NCBI RefSeq assembly: GCF_036195325.1
Contig: NZ_CP108101.1
Coordinates: 7,626,001-7,690,000 of the forward strand
Direction: 5' to 3'
DNA: 64,000 bases
Source: Streptomyces sp. NBC_00234
Lineage (GTDB): Bacteria; Actinomycetota; Actinomycetes; Streptomycetales; Streptomycetaceae
In this document: positions 56,327 to 64,000 of the stretch, in pieces
Layout of the letters: each line of letters starts with the position of its first letter
Position numbering within the stretch: position 1 is the stretch's first letter
The notes under the pieces: generated by a model
The model's input: only the letters and a program-made list of their open reading frames with translations
What the model was told of the DNA's origin: nothing
Database searches by the model: none
Position numbers and translations under genes: made by a program

Positions 56327-57943
56327 GTGCCCGCACACCGTTCCGACTTCCACCTCGTTCCCCGCCCCACCAAGATCTCGCCCAGACCCGGGCACTTCAC
56401 GCTCGGCCACGACACCGCCGTACGCGTCACACCCGGCGCCGAGGCCGCCGCCGAACTGCTCCGCACCCTCCTCGCCCCGGCCACCGGACTGCCGCTGCCC
56501 GACTCGCCCGCCGGTCAGTTCGTCCTCGCCCTCGACCCGCAGCTCGGTGGCCTCGGCGCGGAGGGATACGGGCTCACCATCGGCCCCCACGCCGTGCTGC
56601 TGCGCGCCGGGAACCTCACCGGACTGCTGCGCGGCATGCAGACGGTGCGCCAACTCCTGCCCGCCGCAACCCTGTCGGAGAACCCGGCACGCACCGACCG
56701 GCTCCGCCTGCCCTGCGCCGAGATCACCGACGTGCCGCGCCACTCCTGGCGCGGAGCGATGCTGGACGTCGCCCGGCACTACCAGCCGGTCTCGTACCTG
56801 CGCCGGTACGTCGACTTGCTCGCCCTGCACAAGCTCAACGTGCTGCATCTGCACCTCACCGACGACCAGGGCTGGCGGATGCCCGTCCCCGCGTACCCCC
56901 GGCTCACCGAGGTCGGGGGCCACCGGGCCCAGTCCATGACCGGACCCGCGGGCAGCGACCTCTACGACGGACGTCCGCACGGTGGGTCGTACACCCGGGC
57001 CGAGCTGACGGACCTGGTCGGGTACGCCGCCGCGCGCGGCGTCACCGTCGTCCCCGAGATCGAGATGCCCGGGCACGTACGGGCCGCCCTCGCCGCCTAC
57101 CCCTGGCTGGGGAACGACCCAGGGCGCCCGCTCGACGTGTGGACCCGGTGGGGGGTGTGCGACACCGTGCTCGCCGTCCACGACGACCGGGTCCTCGACT
57201 TCTGCCGCACCGTGCTCGAAGAGGTCATGGACGTCTTCGACTCGCCGTACGTCCACGTCGGCGGGGAGGAGTGCCCCACCACCGAGTGGGAGCGGAGCCC
57301 CGCCGCCCGCGCACGAGCCGCGGCCGAGGGGCTGCCCGGGCCACGGGCGTTGCACGGCTGGTTCATGGGACGCATCGGCGCGTTATTGGCGGAGCACGGC
57401 CGGACACCGGTCGGCTGGGCCGAGACCGGCACCGAACTCCCGGCGGAATTCACCGTGATGACCTGGCGCGACTCGGCCCACGCGTTCGACGCGGCCCGGC
57501 GCGGCAACGAGGTCGTCAACGCCCACTACCTGTCCACGTACCTCGACTACCCCCAGTCCGACGACCCGGGCGAACCGCCGGCCCAGCCGGGCGCCGTCGT
57601 CGACCTGCGCGCCGTGCACACCCACGAACCGGCACCGGACACGTGGGAGCAGGCGACGGCCGCGCGGGTGCTCGGCGCCCAGGCGCAGCTGTGGACCGAG
57701 TTCGTCACCACGCCCGACCACATCGAGTACCTCACCTACCCCCGGCTCTGCGCGCTGGCCGACCGCAGCTGGTCGGGCGCCGCCGACTGGAGCGACTTCA
57801 TGGACCGGCTGCGGACGCACACCGCCCGGCTCGACAGCCTCGGCGTCACCTACCGCCCGCTGTCCCCCCTGTCCCCGCGGCCCCGCACGGCCGCGGCAGT
57901 ACCGCCAGCACGACCACGTCCGAGCACCCCCCACCGTTCCTGA
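56327..57943 (+). CDS. GH20 beta-N-acetylhexosaminidase (DasD-like), cytoplasmic
   Basis: A 538-residue GH20 enzyme: non-catalytic GH20b domain (residues 5-130), then the TIM barrel starting HSWRGAMLDVARHYQPVSYL with LNVLHLHLTDDQGWRMPVPA and VVPEIEMPGHVRAALAAYP. The active-site motif reads HVGGEECP at residues 310-317, with E314-E315 where most family members have Asp-Glu. No signal peptide is seen, so it should cleave imported chitooligosaccharides inside the cell. It lies 43 bp after the permease gene in the das-like operon. Confidence 0.9.
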   Translation: MPAHRSDFHLVPRPTKISPRPGHFTLGHDTAVRVTPGAEAAAELLRTLLAPATGLPLPDSPAGQFVLALDPQLGGLGAEGYGLTIGPHAVLLRAGNLTGLLRGMQTVRQLLPAATLSENPARTDRLRLPCAEITDVPRHSWRGAMLDVARHYQPVSYLRRYVDLLALHKLNVLHLHLTDDQGWRMPVPAYPRLTEVGGHRAQSMTGPAGSDLYDGRPHGGSYTRAELTDLVGYAAARGVTVVPEIEMPGHVRAALAAYPWLGNDPGRPLDVWTRWGVCDTVLAVHDDRVLDFCRTVLEEVMDVFDSPYVHVGGEECPTTEWERSPAARARAAAEGLPGPRALHGWFMGRIGALLAEHGRTPVGWAETGTELPAEFTVMTWRDSAHAFDAARRGNEVVNAHYLSTYLDYPQSDDPGEPPAQPGAVVDLRAVHTHEPAPDTWEQATAARVLGAQAQLWTEFVTTPDHIEYLTYPRLCALADRSWSGAADWSDFMDRLRTHTARLDSLGVTYRPLSPLSPRPRTAAAVPPARPRPSTPHRS

Positions 57944-57957
57944 GAGGAACACACCTG

Positions 57958-59388
57958 ATGAGACAGATCACGAGGAACCGGATACGCACCGCAGCGGCCA
58001 CCGCCGTCGCGGCCGGCCTCTGCTGTGTCGGACTCGCCGCCCTGCCGGCCAGCGCCAGCGCAGCCGCGGACGGGCTCAGCGTGCAGTACCGGACCAGCGC
58101 GTCGGGCGCCACCGCCGACCAGAGCGAGCCGTGGCTGAAGGTGAAGAACACCGGCAGCACAGCAGTGCAGTTGAGCACGGTCAAGGTCCGCTACTACTTC
58201 AAGTCAGATACGGCGGCGGCCACCTACCGTTTCGCCTGCTCCTGGGCGGTCGAGGGCTGCGCCAACATCACCGGTACGTTCGGCACGCTCGCCCACCCGA
58301 CCGCCACCGCCGACCGCTATCTGGAGATCGGCTTCACCGCGGGTGCGGGCTCGCTGGCCGCGGGCGCCGACACCGGTGACATGCAGCTGCGGTTCTACCA
58401 GTCCACCTGGCAGACGCTGAAGCAGAGCGACGACTACTCCTTCGGCGCCGGCCAGTCCTCGTACGGCGACTGGACCAAGGTCACCGCGACCCTCGGCGGC
58501 ACCGCGGTATGGGGCACCGCACCCGAGGGCAACACGCCGGACCCCGACCCCACCGACCCGCCCACCGACCCGCCGGGCGACGGCGCCACGCTCTTCGACG
58601 ACTTCAACTACACGAACCACACCGACCCGAAGATCTCCGCGAACGGCTGGAACGTCCGCTCCAACTCCGGTGGTCCCGGCGTCCCGGGCGCCACCTGGGC
58701 CCCCGAGAACATCACCTTCGCCTCGTCCGGCGGCAACTCCATCATGAACCTGGAGACCTCGACGGCAGGCACGGGCCAGTCCACGAAGCACACCGAACTC
58801 CTCACCAAGTCCATGAAGTTCAAGAACGGGACCTACGCGTCCCGGGTGAAGTTCTCCGACGCCCCGAAGTCGGGCCCCGACGGCGACCACCTGGTGCAGA
58901 CGTTCTTCACGCTCAACGACCTGACCGCCCCGATGGCCGACGACTACGCGGAGTACGACTTCGAGTACCTGCCCAACGGAGGCTGGGGCGAGCCGTCCAA
59001 CATCCTCTACACCACCTCGTGGGAGACCTACCGCCCCGATCCCTGGGAGGCTGTCAACCAGCACAGCGAGTCCCGCACCAGCTTCGCCGGCTGGCACGAC
59101 GTCGTCTTCACCATCGACAGCAGCAGCATCAAGTACTACGTCGACGGGCAGCTGTTCGGCACCCATGACGCCACGTACCTGCCCGAGCGGCCGATGGGGA
59201 TCTACTTCAACCAGTGGCTGATCGACCTCGCGGGCCAGACGAGCACCACGCCGCGCGCGTACGACCAGCAGGTCGACTACGTCCTGCACGTCAAGGACCA
59301 GGTGCTCACCCCGGCCCAGGTGAGCGCCAAGCTCGCTGCATACCGCACGGCGGGCACGACGTTCGAGGACACGGTGCCCGGAGTCTGA
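57958..59388 (+). CDS. Secreted CBM3-GH16 glycoside hydrolase
   Basis: A 476-residue precursor: signal peptide to about residue 35, a CBM3 cellulose-binding module (residues 38-180; LSVQYRTSASGATADQSEPW, STVKVRYYFKSD, LQYRFYQ-like MQLRFYQSTW), a proline/aspartate linker (PDPDPTDPPTDPPGDG) and a GH16-type catalytic domain (residues 205-470). The catalytic E-x-D-x-E appears as EYDFEYLPNG. GH16 enzymes cut beta-1,3/1,4-glucans, agar or related polymers; the exact glycan is open. GAGAGGA lies before the ATG. It may be read through from the das-like operon. Confidence 0.87.
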   Translation: MRQITRNRIRTAAATAVAAGLCCVGLAALPASASAAADGLSVQYRTSASGATADQSEPWLKVKNTGSTAVQLSTVKVRYYFKSDTAAATYRFACSWAVEGCANITGTFGTLAHPTATADRYLEIGFTAGAGSLAAGADTGDMQLRFYQSTWQTLKQSDDYSFGAGQSSYGDWTKVTATLGGTAVWGTAPEGNTPDPDPTDPPTDPPGDGATLFDDFNYTNHTDPKISANGWNVRSNSGGPGVPGATWAPENITFASSGGNSIMNLETSTAGTGQSTKHTELLTKSMKFKNGTYASRVKFSDAPKSGPDGDHLVQTFFTLNDLTAPMADDYAEYDFEYLPNGGWGEPSNILYTTSWETYRPDPWEAVNQHSESRTSFAGWHDVVFTIDSSSIKYYVDGQLFGTHDATYLPERPMGIYFNQWLIDLAGQTSTTPRAYDQQVDYVLHVKDQVLTPAQVSAKLAAYRTAGTTFEDTVPGV

Positions 59389-59421
59389 CCCGACAGTCGA
59401 TCCGGCAGCGGACACGCAGAC

Positions 59422-59460
59422 GGACCGGGGTGGGTGCCCTCACGGCACCCACCCCGGTCC
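59422..59460. terminator. Perfect 17-bp stem terminator after the GH16 gene
   Basis: GGACCGGGGTGGGTGCC (59422-59438) pairs exactly with GGCACCCACCCCGGTCC (59444-59460) across CTCAC. It begins 33 bp past the GH16 stop. Confidence 0.8.
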
Positions 59461-59650
59461 CGTGCTGTCGGGGAGGGGATCCGACCCTGCGGGGCCGTGC
59501 ACCGGATCAGTGCCTCGTCCTCCGGAACGGCACGGGTAATTGACGGGTAATGGCGGGTGCCTAGCGTGCCGAGGCGTTCCCGATCCGAAGGGCCACGCGC
59601 AGCGGGCGCCCCCAGGAACGACAACGTCCCCCGACAACAACGGAGCTGAT

Positions 59651-62600
59651 GTGTACTCATCCCCGACCACCGGCCGCCCCTGGCCAAGGACGCTCGCTGT
59701 CGCGGGCATCCTGCTGGCCACGGTCGCCAGTGCGCCAGGATCCCTCGCCGCCGCCGGGGTGAAACCGCCCGAGGCGACAGGCGTGGTCGGCGCCCCGGCG
59801 CAGAAGCCCGTGACGCGCACCTCCTCCGTCACGCTCATCACGGGTGATGTCGTCACGACCACGCTCGACGCCGGGCGCGTCAAGGCGGTGAACGTCTTCT
59901 CGGCGGGAGACCGGCCGACCGCCTTCCATACGTCGACCGGTGCCGACGGCGACCTCTACGTCTATCCCGAGGACGCCACCGACACGGTCGACTCGGGCCT
60001 CGTCGACCCCGAACTCTTCAACGTCAGTCAGTTGCTCAAGGACGGCCGCGCGGATGCGCGCACCGACGCGATACCGGCGCTCGTGGCCTACGCGGGCAGC
60101 CCGGGCTCGCCGGAACGGAGCGCGGCGGCGGAAAGCCTCCCCGCGAGCGGGCGCGAGGTGACACTGCCCCGTCTGGGCATGGCCGCGGTGACCGTGGAGA
60201 AGGAGGACGCCGCGCGCTTCTTCCGCGCCGTCCGGTCCAAGGCCGGAACCGAGGCCAGGACGCAGGAGAGGACGGCGCGGTCCACCGCCCCGGCCATCAC
60301 CCGGCTCTGGTACGACGGCAAGGTGAAGGCGACCCTGGACCGGAGCACCGCGCAGGTCGGCGCCCCCGCTGCCTGGGCCGCGGGCTTCGACGGCAAGGGA
60401 GCCAAGGTCGCCGTCCTCGACTCCGGAATCGATCTGAACCACCCCGACGTGTCGGGGCGGGTGAGCCTCAGCCGGAGCTTCGTCCCGGGCGAGGACGTCC
60501 AGGACGGATTCGGCCACGGCACGCATGTCGCCGCGACCATCGCGGGGACCGGTGCCGCGTCCGGTGGAACGTACAAGGGCGTGGCGCCGGCCGCCGATCT
60601 GATGGTCGGCAAGGTCCTCAACAACAGTGGGGGCGGCGATTTCTCCGACGTCATGGCCGGCATGGAGTGGGCGGCGTCGGAAGGGGCCGACGTCGTCAAC
60701 ATGAGCCTCGGCGCCGCGGCGACCGCCGCCCGCGACCCCCTGACCGAGGCGGTGGACTCGCTGAGCGCGGCGACCGGCACCCTCTTCGTCATCGCGGCCG
60801 GCAACAGTGGCCCGGACGAGGTGACCGTCGCCACCCCCGCGAACGCTCCCTCGGCGCTCACCGTGGGCGCGGTGGACCGCACCGACGCGCTGGCGCCCTT
60901 CTCCAGCCGCGGCCCCAGGGTCGGCGACGCGGGCATCAAGCCCGAGATCACCGCACCGGGCGTGGGCATCGTGGCGGCCCGCGCCGCGGGCACGAGCCTC
61001 GGAGTCCCGGTCGACGCCCAGTACATCGCGATGAACGGCACCTCGATGGCCACCCCGCACGTGGCGGGCGCGGCGGCGATCATGGTGCAGCGTCACCCGG
61101 AGTGGACCGGGCAGCAGATCAAGGCCGCCCTCACCTCCCACGCGAAGCCGATCAGCGGCCAGACGGTCTACGAGCAGGGATACGGGCGGCTGGACATCGC
61201 CGCCGCCCTCGACTCCGACGTCTCGCTCGACGGCACGGTCGACTACGGCCTCGTCATGTGGCAGGACGGTACGTTCGAGAAGCGCTCCCAGCCGCTCCGG
61301 CTCGCCAACGAGGGCGGCGAAGCCGTGGAGTTGACTCTGGACCTGGCGGTCACGGAACGCGCAGGAACGCCTCTCCCCGCCGGCGCCCTCACCTTGAGCA
61401 AGGGCGACGGCACCGCGGCCACCACCGTGACCGTGCCCGCCGGTGGCAGTGCCGAGCTGACCGCGACGCTTGACCCGAACCTCGTCCCGGCAGGCCGCTA
61501 CACAGGCGCGCTCACGGCGACCTCGCCGGACGGCCGGACCGTCCGCACCCCGGTCGGCTTCATCAAGGAGACCCCGCGGCGGGCCGTGACCGTCGACTTC
61601 AAGGACCGCCTCGGCAAGACCCCCTCCATGGTCGAGCTGACGGTCCAGGGTCTCGACAACACGTATGTGACGGGGCACCGGCTCCGCGGCCGGGACAGCT
61701 TGAGTCTGCGGCTGCCGCTGGGCATGTACTCCATCATCGGCACCCTGATCACCGACGACGCCGCCGGTATCGAGACCGTCGAGTACGCCACCGACGTGTT
61801 CGCCTTCCCCGAGATCGACAACACCCGCGAGCCACAGGCGCTCCACGTCGACGCGGCGCGGGCGAAGGACCTGGCGCTGGACGTCGTCGACGAGCAGAGG
61901 CCCCTGGAGGCATCGCACGTCACCCTGACGATGCAGCGCACCTCTCCCGGCGGCGCGACGACCCAGATGCGCGGCTACACCGACGTACAGGGCTCCTCCG
62001 ACGAGAAGTACGGAGTCATCCCCAGCGGCGAGGCCGACACCGGCGAGTTCGTGCTCTCGACCTTCGTCGCCGTGCGCGAGCCGCTCCAGAAGCTGGCTGT
62101 CACCCGTCCTGTGCGCGAGGACATCGCGGTACGCGCCCCGGTCAACACCGCGCGATTCTCCGGGACGAAGAATCTGGGCCTGGTGGACGTGGGCGCGGGC
62201 AGCCGGGAGGAGATCGCCGCCGCCGACGTGCGAGGCAAGGCGGTCCTGGTGACCTCGGACAACCTGGTCGGAGTCACCGAGCAGGCACGGTGGGCCGCAG
62301 AAGCCGGAGCCGAGGCGGTCATCGCCGTTCCTCCTCGGGAGGGCCCGCGCGCCGGCTTCGTCGGCAGCGGTCTGACCATCCCCGTCACCGTCGCGGGTTA
62401 CGAGGACGGCCGACGACTCGTCGAGCTCACCGCGCAGGGTGACGTGGCCGTGGCGCTCACGGGCGTGCACGAGTCCCGTTACACGTACTCGGCGCAGTAC
62501 TACGACACCGGCGCGCTGCCCGCCAAGGTGGCGCGGCGGGCCTCTGCCGATGACTTCGTCACGGTCCGCAACACCTTCCATGCGGACGGGGTGCGGCGTG

Positions 62601-63523
62601 TGGGCTGGGAGATGCTCAACGCCTGGGGCCCGTACGGCATCCCGTCGCTCCAGACCGGTCAGGCGCTCGGCCAGGGCGGCACACGCGACGACCACATCCT
62701 CGCCGACAAGCGGGTCAGGTACCAGCAGTTGGTCACCCCGCACACCTCGTACGCGGCGCAGATGGTGAGCCCCGAGACCGTGTACGAGCGGCCGGGCCGC
62801 ACCTACCGTGAGGACTGGTACGCCGCCCCGATGCACCCGTCGGCCCACACCGAACTCGCTTGTTCCTTCTGCCGAACGGACACCGGCGTCTTCTTCACCG
62901 CCAACTCCGGAGGCGACGCGGACCCGGGCCACGGGATCGTCGCCGGGCGGCTGCCCACCTGGACGTACTACCGCGACGGCGAGAAGGCGACCGATCTCGC
63001 CCACCTCATGGTTCCCGAGGCCGCGGACTACCGGGTCGTCCTGGACACCAGGCGCTTCGGCGACTACACCGGGGTGACCCTGGGCCCCTCGACCCGCACG
63101 GAGTGGAGCTTCCGCTCCCAGGCGCCGCGAACCACGGCGATCAAGGGCTGCGAGAACGTCGTCGCCGGGGCAACACGGTGCGAGCCGCTGCCCGTTCTTC
63201 TGCTGGACTACGCGATGCCGCTGAACCTCTTCAACGAGGCACCGGCCGGTCGCGCGTTCGACTTCACCGTCCGCACCTCCCGACCGCGTGGCTGGGAAGG
63301 CGATACCGCCCCGGCGGGCGCGAAGGTCTCCGTCAGCTACGACGGCGGAACGACATGGACGGAGGCCGGGACGCGGCGTACGTCCGAGGACTCCTTCGCG
63401 GTCACGGTCGACCACCCCGAACGCGCCGCGACGAACGGCTACGTGACGCTGCGGACGGAGGTCTGGGACCGCAGGGGCGCCCGCACGGTGGAGACGATCA
63501 ACCGCGCCTACGCGTTGAGGTAG
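59651..63523 (+). CDS. Large exported subtilisin-like serine protease (S8)
   Basis: A 1290-residue precursor from GTG 59651 (GGAG upstream) with a signal peptide ending near SLAAAG. The catalytic triad is D257 (VAVLDSGIDLNHPDV), H289 (FGHGTHVAATIAG) and S465 (GTSMATPHVAGAAAI), with the oxyanion Asn in VIAAGNSGPDE. A propeptide of about 220 residues precedes it. The long C-terminal part has beta-sandwich text (LDGTVDYGLVMWQDGTFEKR), a PA-like insert (KAVLVTSDNLVGVTEQARWA) and two cysteine pairs (ELACSFCRTD; KGCENVVAGATRCE). It matches the large streptomycete extracellular subtilases; extracellular protein degradation is likely. Confidence 0.92.
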   Translation: MYSSPTTGRPWPRTLAVAGILLATVASAPGSLAAAGVKPPEATGVVGAPAQKPVTRTSSVTLITGDVVTTTLDAGRVKAVNVFSAGDRPTAFHTSTGADGDLYVYPEDATDTVDSGLVDPELFNVSQLLKDGRADARTDAIPALVAYAGSPGSPERSAAAESLPASGREVTLPRLGMAAVTVEKEDAARFFRAVRSKAGTEARTQERTARSTAPAITRLWYDGKVKATLDRSTAQVGAPAAWAAGFDGKGAKVAVLDSGIDLNHPDVSGRVSLSRSFVPGEDVQDGFGHGTHVAATIAGTGAASGGTYKGVAPAADLMVGKVLNNSGGGDFSDVMAGMEWAASEGADVVNMSLGAAATAARDPLTEAVDSLSAATGTLFVIAAGNSGPDEVTVATPANAPSALTVGAVDRTDALAPFSSRGPRVGDAGIKPEITAPGVGIVAARAAGTSLGVPVDAQYIAMNGTSMATPHVAGAAAIMVQRHPEWTGQQIKAALTSHAKPISGQTVYEQGYGRLDIAAALDSDVSLDGTVDYGLVMWQDGTFEKRSQPLRLANEGGEAVELTLDLAVTERAGTPLPAGALTLSKGDGTAATTVTVPAGGSAELTATLDPNLVPAGRYTGALTATSPDGRTVRTPVGFIKETPRRAVTVDFKDRLGKTPSMVELTVQGLDNTYVTGHRLRGRDSLSLRLPLGMYSIIGTLITDDAAGIETVEYATDVFAFPEIDNTREPQALHVDAARAKDLALDVVDEQRPLEASHVTLTMQRTSPGGATTQMRGYTDVQGSSDEKYGVIPSGEADTGEFVLSTFVAVREPLQKLAVTRPVREDIAVRAPVNTARFSGTKNLGLVDVGAGSREEIAAADVRGKAVLVTSDNLVGVTEQARWAAEAGAEAVIAVPPREGPRAGFVGSGLTIPVTVAGYEDGRRLVELTAQGDVAVALTGVHESRYTYSAQYYDTGALPAKVARRASADDFVTVRNTFHADGVRRVGWEMLNAWGPYGIPSLQTGQALGQGGTRDDHILADKRVRYQQLVTPHTSYAAQMVSPETVYERPGRTYREDWYAAPMHPSAHTELACSFCRTDTGVFFTANSGGDADPGHGIVAGRLPTWTYYRDGEKATDLAHLMVPEAADYRVVLDTRRFGDYTGVTLGPSTRTEWSFRSQAPRTTAIKGCENVVAGATRCEPLPVLLLDYAMPLNLFNEAPAGRAFDFTVRTSRPRGWEGDTAPAGAKVSVSYDGGTTWTEAGTRRTSEDSFAVTVDHPERAATNGYVTLRTEVWDRRGARTVETINRAYALR

Positions 63524-63872
63524 CCCCGTAGCGGCTGCCTCGCGCACGTACGACGCATGACGCCGCCCGGACCCGTTCGCTCTCGTCTGGCGCGTCGGGG
63601 TCAGTGACGCTGACGCGCCACTGGAATGTCTGTACGAGGCCCTACTCAACTGGAAGCCTTTCCCCCGGATCCACTCGCACGGCACCTGCGATCCGGAGTC
63701 AGCGAGCGCCCTGGACAGGGAGCACGCACGGCGAACCGCAGGGCGTATCCGCCTGCATGACGTCGACCGACGTGCAGGCGTGGGCGGTTCGCTACCGACG
63801 ACCGCCGGAGGCTGCTCCCCATGGGGGTGTGCAGCCTCCGGCCCCCCTTTGCGTACAGGAGATATCACTTCC
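63524..63872. other. 349-bp gap between protease genes
   Basis: No supported gene. It carries a GTGACGCTGACGCGCCAC-type imperfect repeat near 63590-63620 and the hairpin at 63805-63841. Confidence 0.45.
63805..63841. terminator. Hairpin followed by a C/T run
   Basis: CCGGAGGCTGC (63805-63815) pairs with GCAGCCTCCGG (63831-63841), with an inner TCCCC/GGGGT pairing in the loop, then CCCCCCTTT. It lies 32 bp before the next start, so it may act as leader attenuator rather than as the protease terminator. Confidence 0.5.
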
Positions 63873-64000
63873 ATGCACCGACCCATACTCAGAGCGACGA
63901 CGGCCGTCGCGCTCGCCACGCTGATGGGCGCCACCGCCCCGGCAGCCGTCGGCGCCGACACCGACACTCCGAAGGCACCCCGGGTGAGTGCCCTGGGACC
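63873..64000 (+). CDS. Exported protein, truncated by the window end
   Basis: The start MHRPILRATTAVALATLMGA with AGGAG upstream is a typical Sec signal peptide (cleavage near AVGADTD). Only 42 codons are visible, ending in PRVSALG. The family cannot be told. The position after a large subtilase would fit another secreted hydrolase. Confidence 0.65.
   Translation, partial: MHRPILRATTAVALATLMGATAPAAVGADTDTPKAPRVSALG

Noticed and set aside
59657..63967. A 1436-codon open frame on the minus strand opposite the subtilase gene
   Set aside because: It has no domains, a composition typical of GC-rich shadow (Gly/Arg/Val/His) and covers exactly a gene with a clear catalytic triad.
1..64000. CRISPR arrays, rRNA genes and replication origins
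   Set aside because: No regularly spaced direct repeats, rRNA text, or DnaA-box clusters were noticed on either strand.

Overview
The window looks like chromosome-arm DNA of a Streptomyces or close relative. It is very GC-rich with strong third-position GC bias, has frequent GTG starts and AGGAGG-type ribosome sites, encodes many Sec/Tat-exported proteins, and carries typical streptomycete families: a DasR-type GntR regulator with its sugar ABC operon, DUF5133, GPP34, an AlkZ-like glycosylase and a PknB-type kinase. I saw no rRNA, no complete tRNA and no CRISPR array. Most transcription units are one to three genes, so this is accessory and stress-response DNA rather than a single biosynthetic cluster.

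Layout. 1-15.2 kb: small metabolic and regulatory genes (PHP hydrolase, RibD-like reductase, serine beta-lactamase-like protein, aldo/keto reductase with a divergent MerR regulator, DinB, AI-2E transporter, MOSC, GPP34, methyltransferase, AlkZ-like glycosylase, GNAT) broken up by one IS701-family element and several IS5- and IS630-type relics. 15.2-26.2 kb: a lipoprotein, an NPP1-like secreted protein, a rifampin phosphotransferase preceded by a rifamycin-associated element, a Ser/Thr kinase, two exported wall hydrolases, a cNMP-binding-domain protein and a DUF5133 protein. 26.5-33.6 kb: an arsenic island (arsC, arsR, ACR3 pump, a two-domain SnoaL-like protein, a lone PstS, an ArsO-type flavoprotein and an MFS pump). 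33.6-41.5 kb: a redox cluster (flavin reductases, MarR regulators, aldehyde dehydrogenase, zinc alcohol dehydrogenase, metallo-beta-lactamase hydrolase, luciferase-like monooxygenase) tied together by one repeated 18-bp operator. 41.5-51.9 kb: KatG with a divergent Fur-type regulator, a 5'-damaged AhpD-like gene, a fascin-like secreted protein, a ChrB-MFS pair, an alpha/beta hydrolase, an MFS pump and an ArsR-VOC operon. 52-59.4 kb: a dasR-dasABCD-like chitooligosaccharide locus followed by a CBM3-GH16 enzyme. 59.6-64 kb: a 1290-residue subtilase and the start of another exported protein.

Three observations stand out. First, transposable elements repeatedly sit at CTAG or TAG stop codons. In two cases the target is a CTAG shared by the stops of two convergent genes, and the duplicated target restores both stops. 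Second, four near-identical inverted repeats (7-bp arms, 4-bp spacer) define a MarR-type regulon that joins an alcohol dehydrogenase, an aldehyde dehydrogenase, a coupled LLM monooxygenase/FMN reductase pair and an autoregulated MarR gene. With the adjacent metallo-hydrolase this could form an uncharacterised Baeyer-Villiger-like route. Third, the arsenic island carries its own PstS divergent from arsO, consistent with phosphate scavenging under arsenate stress.
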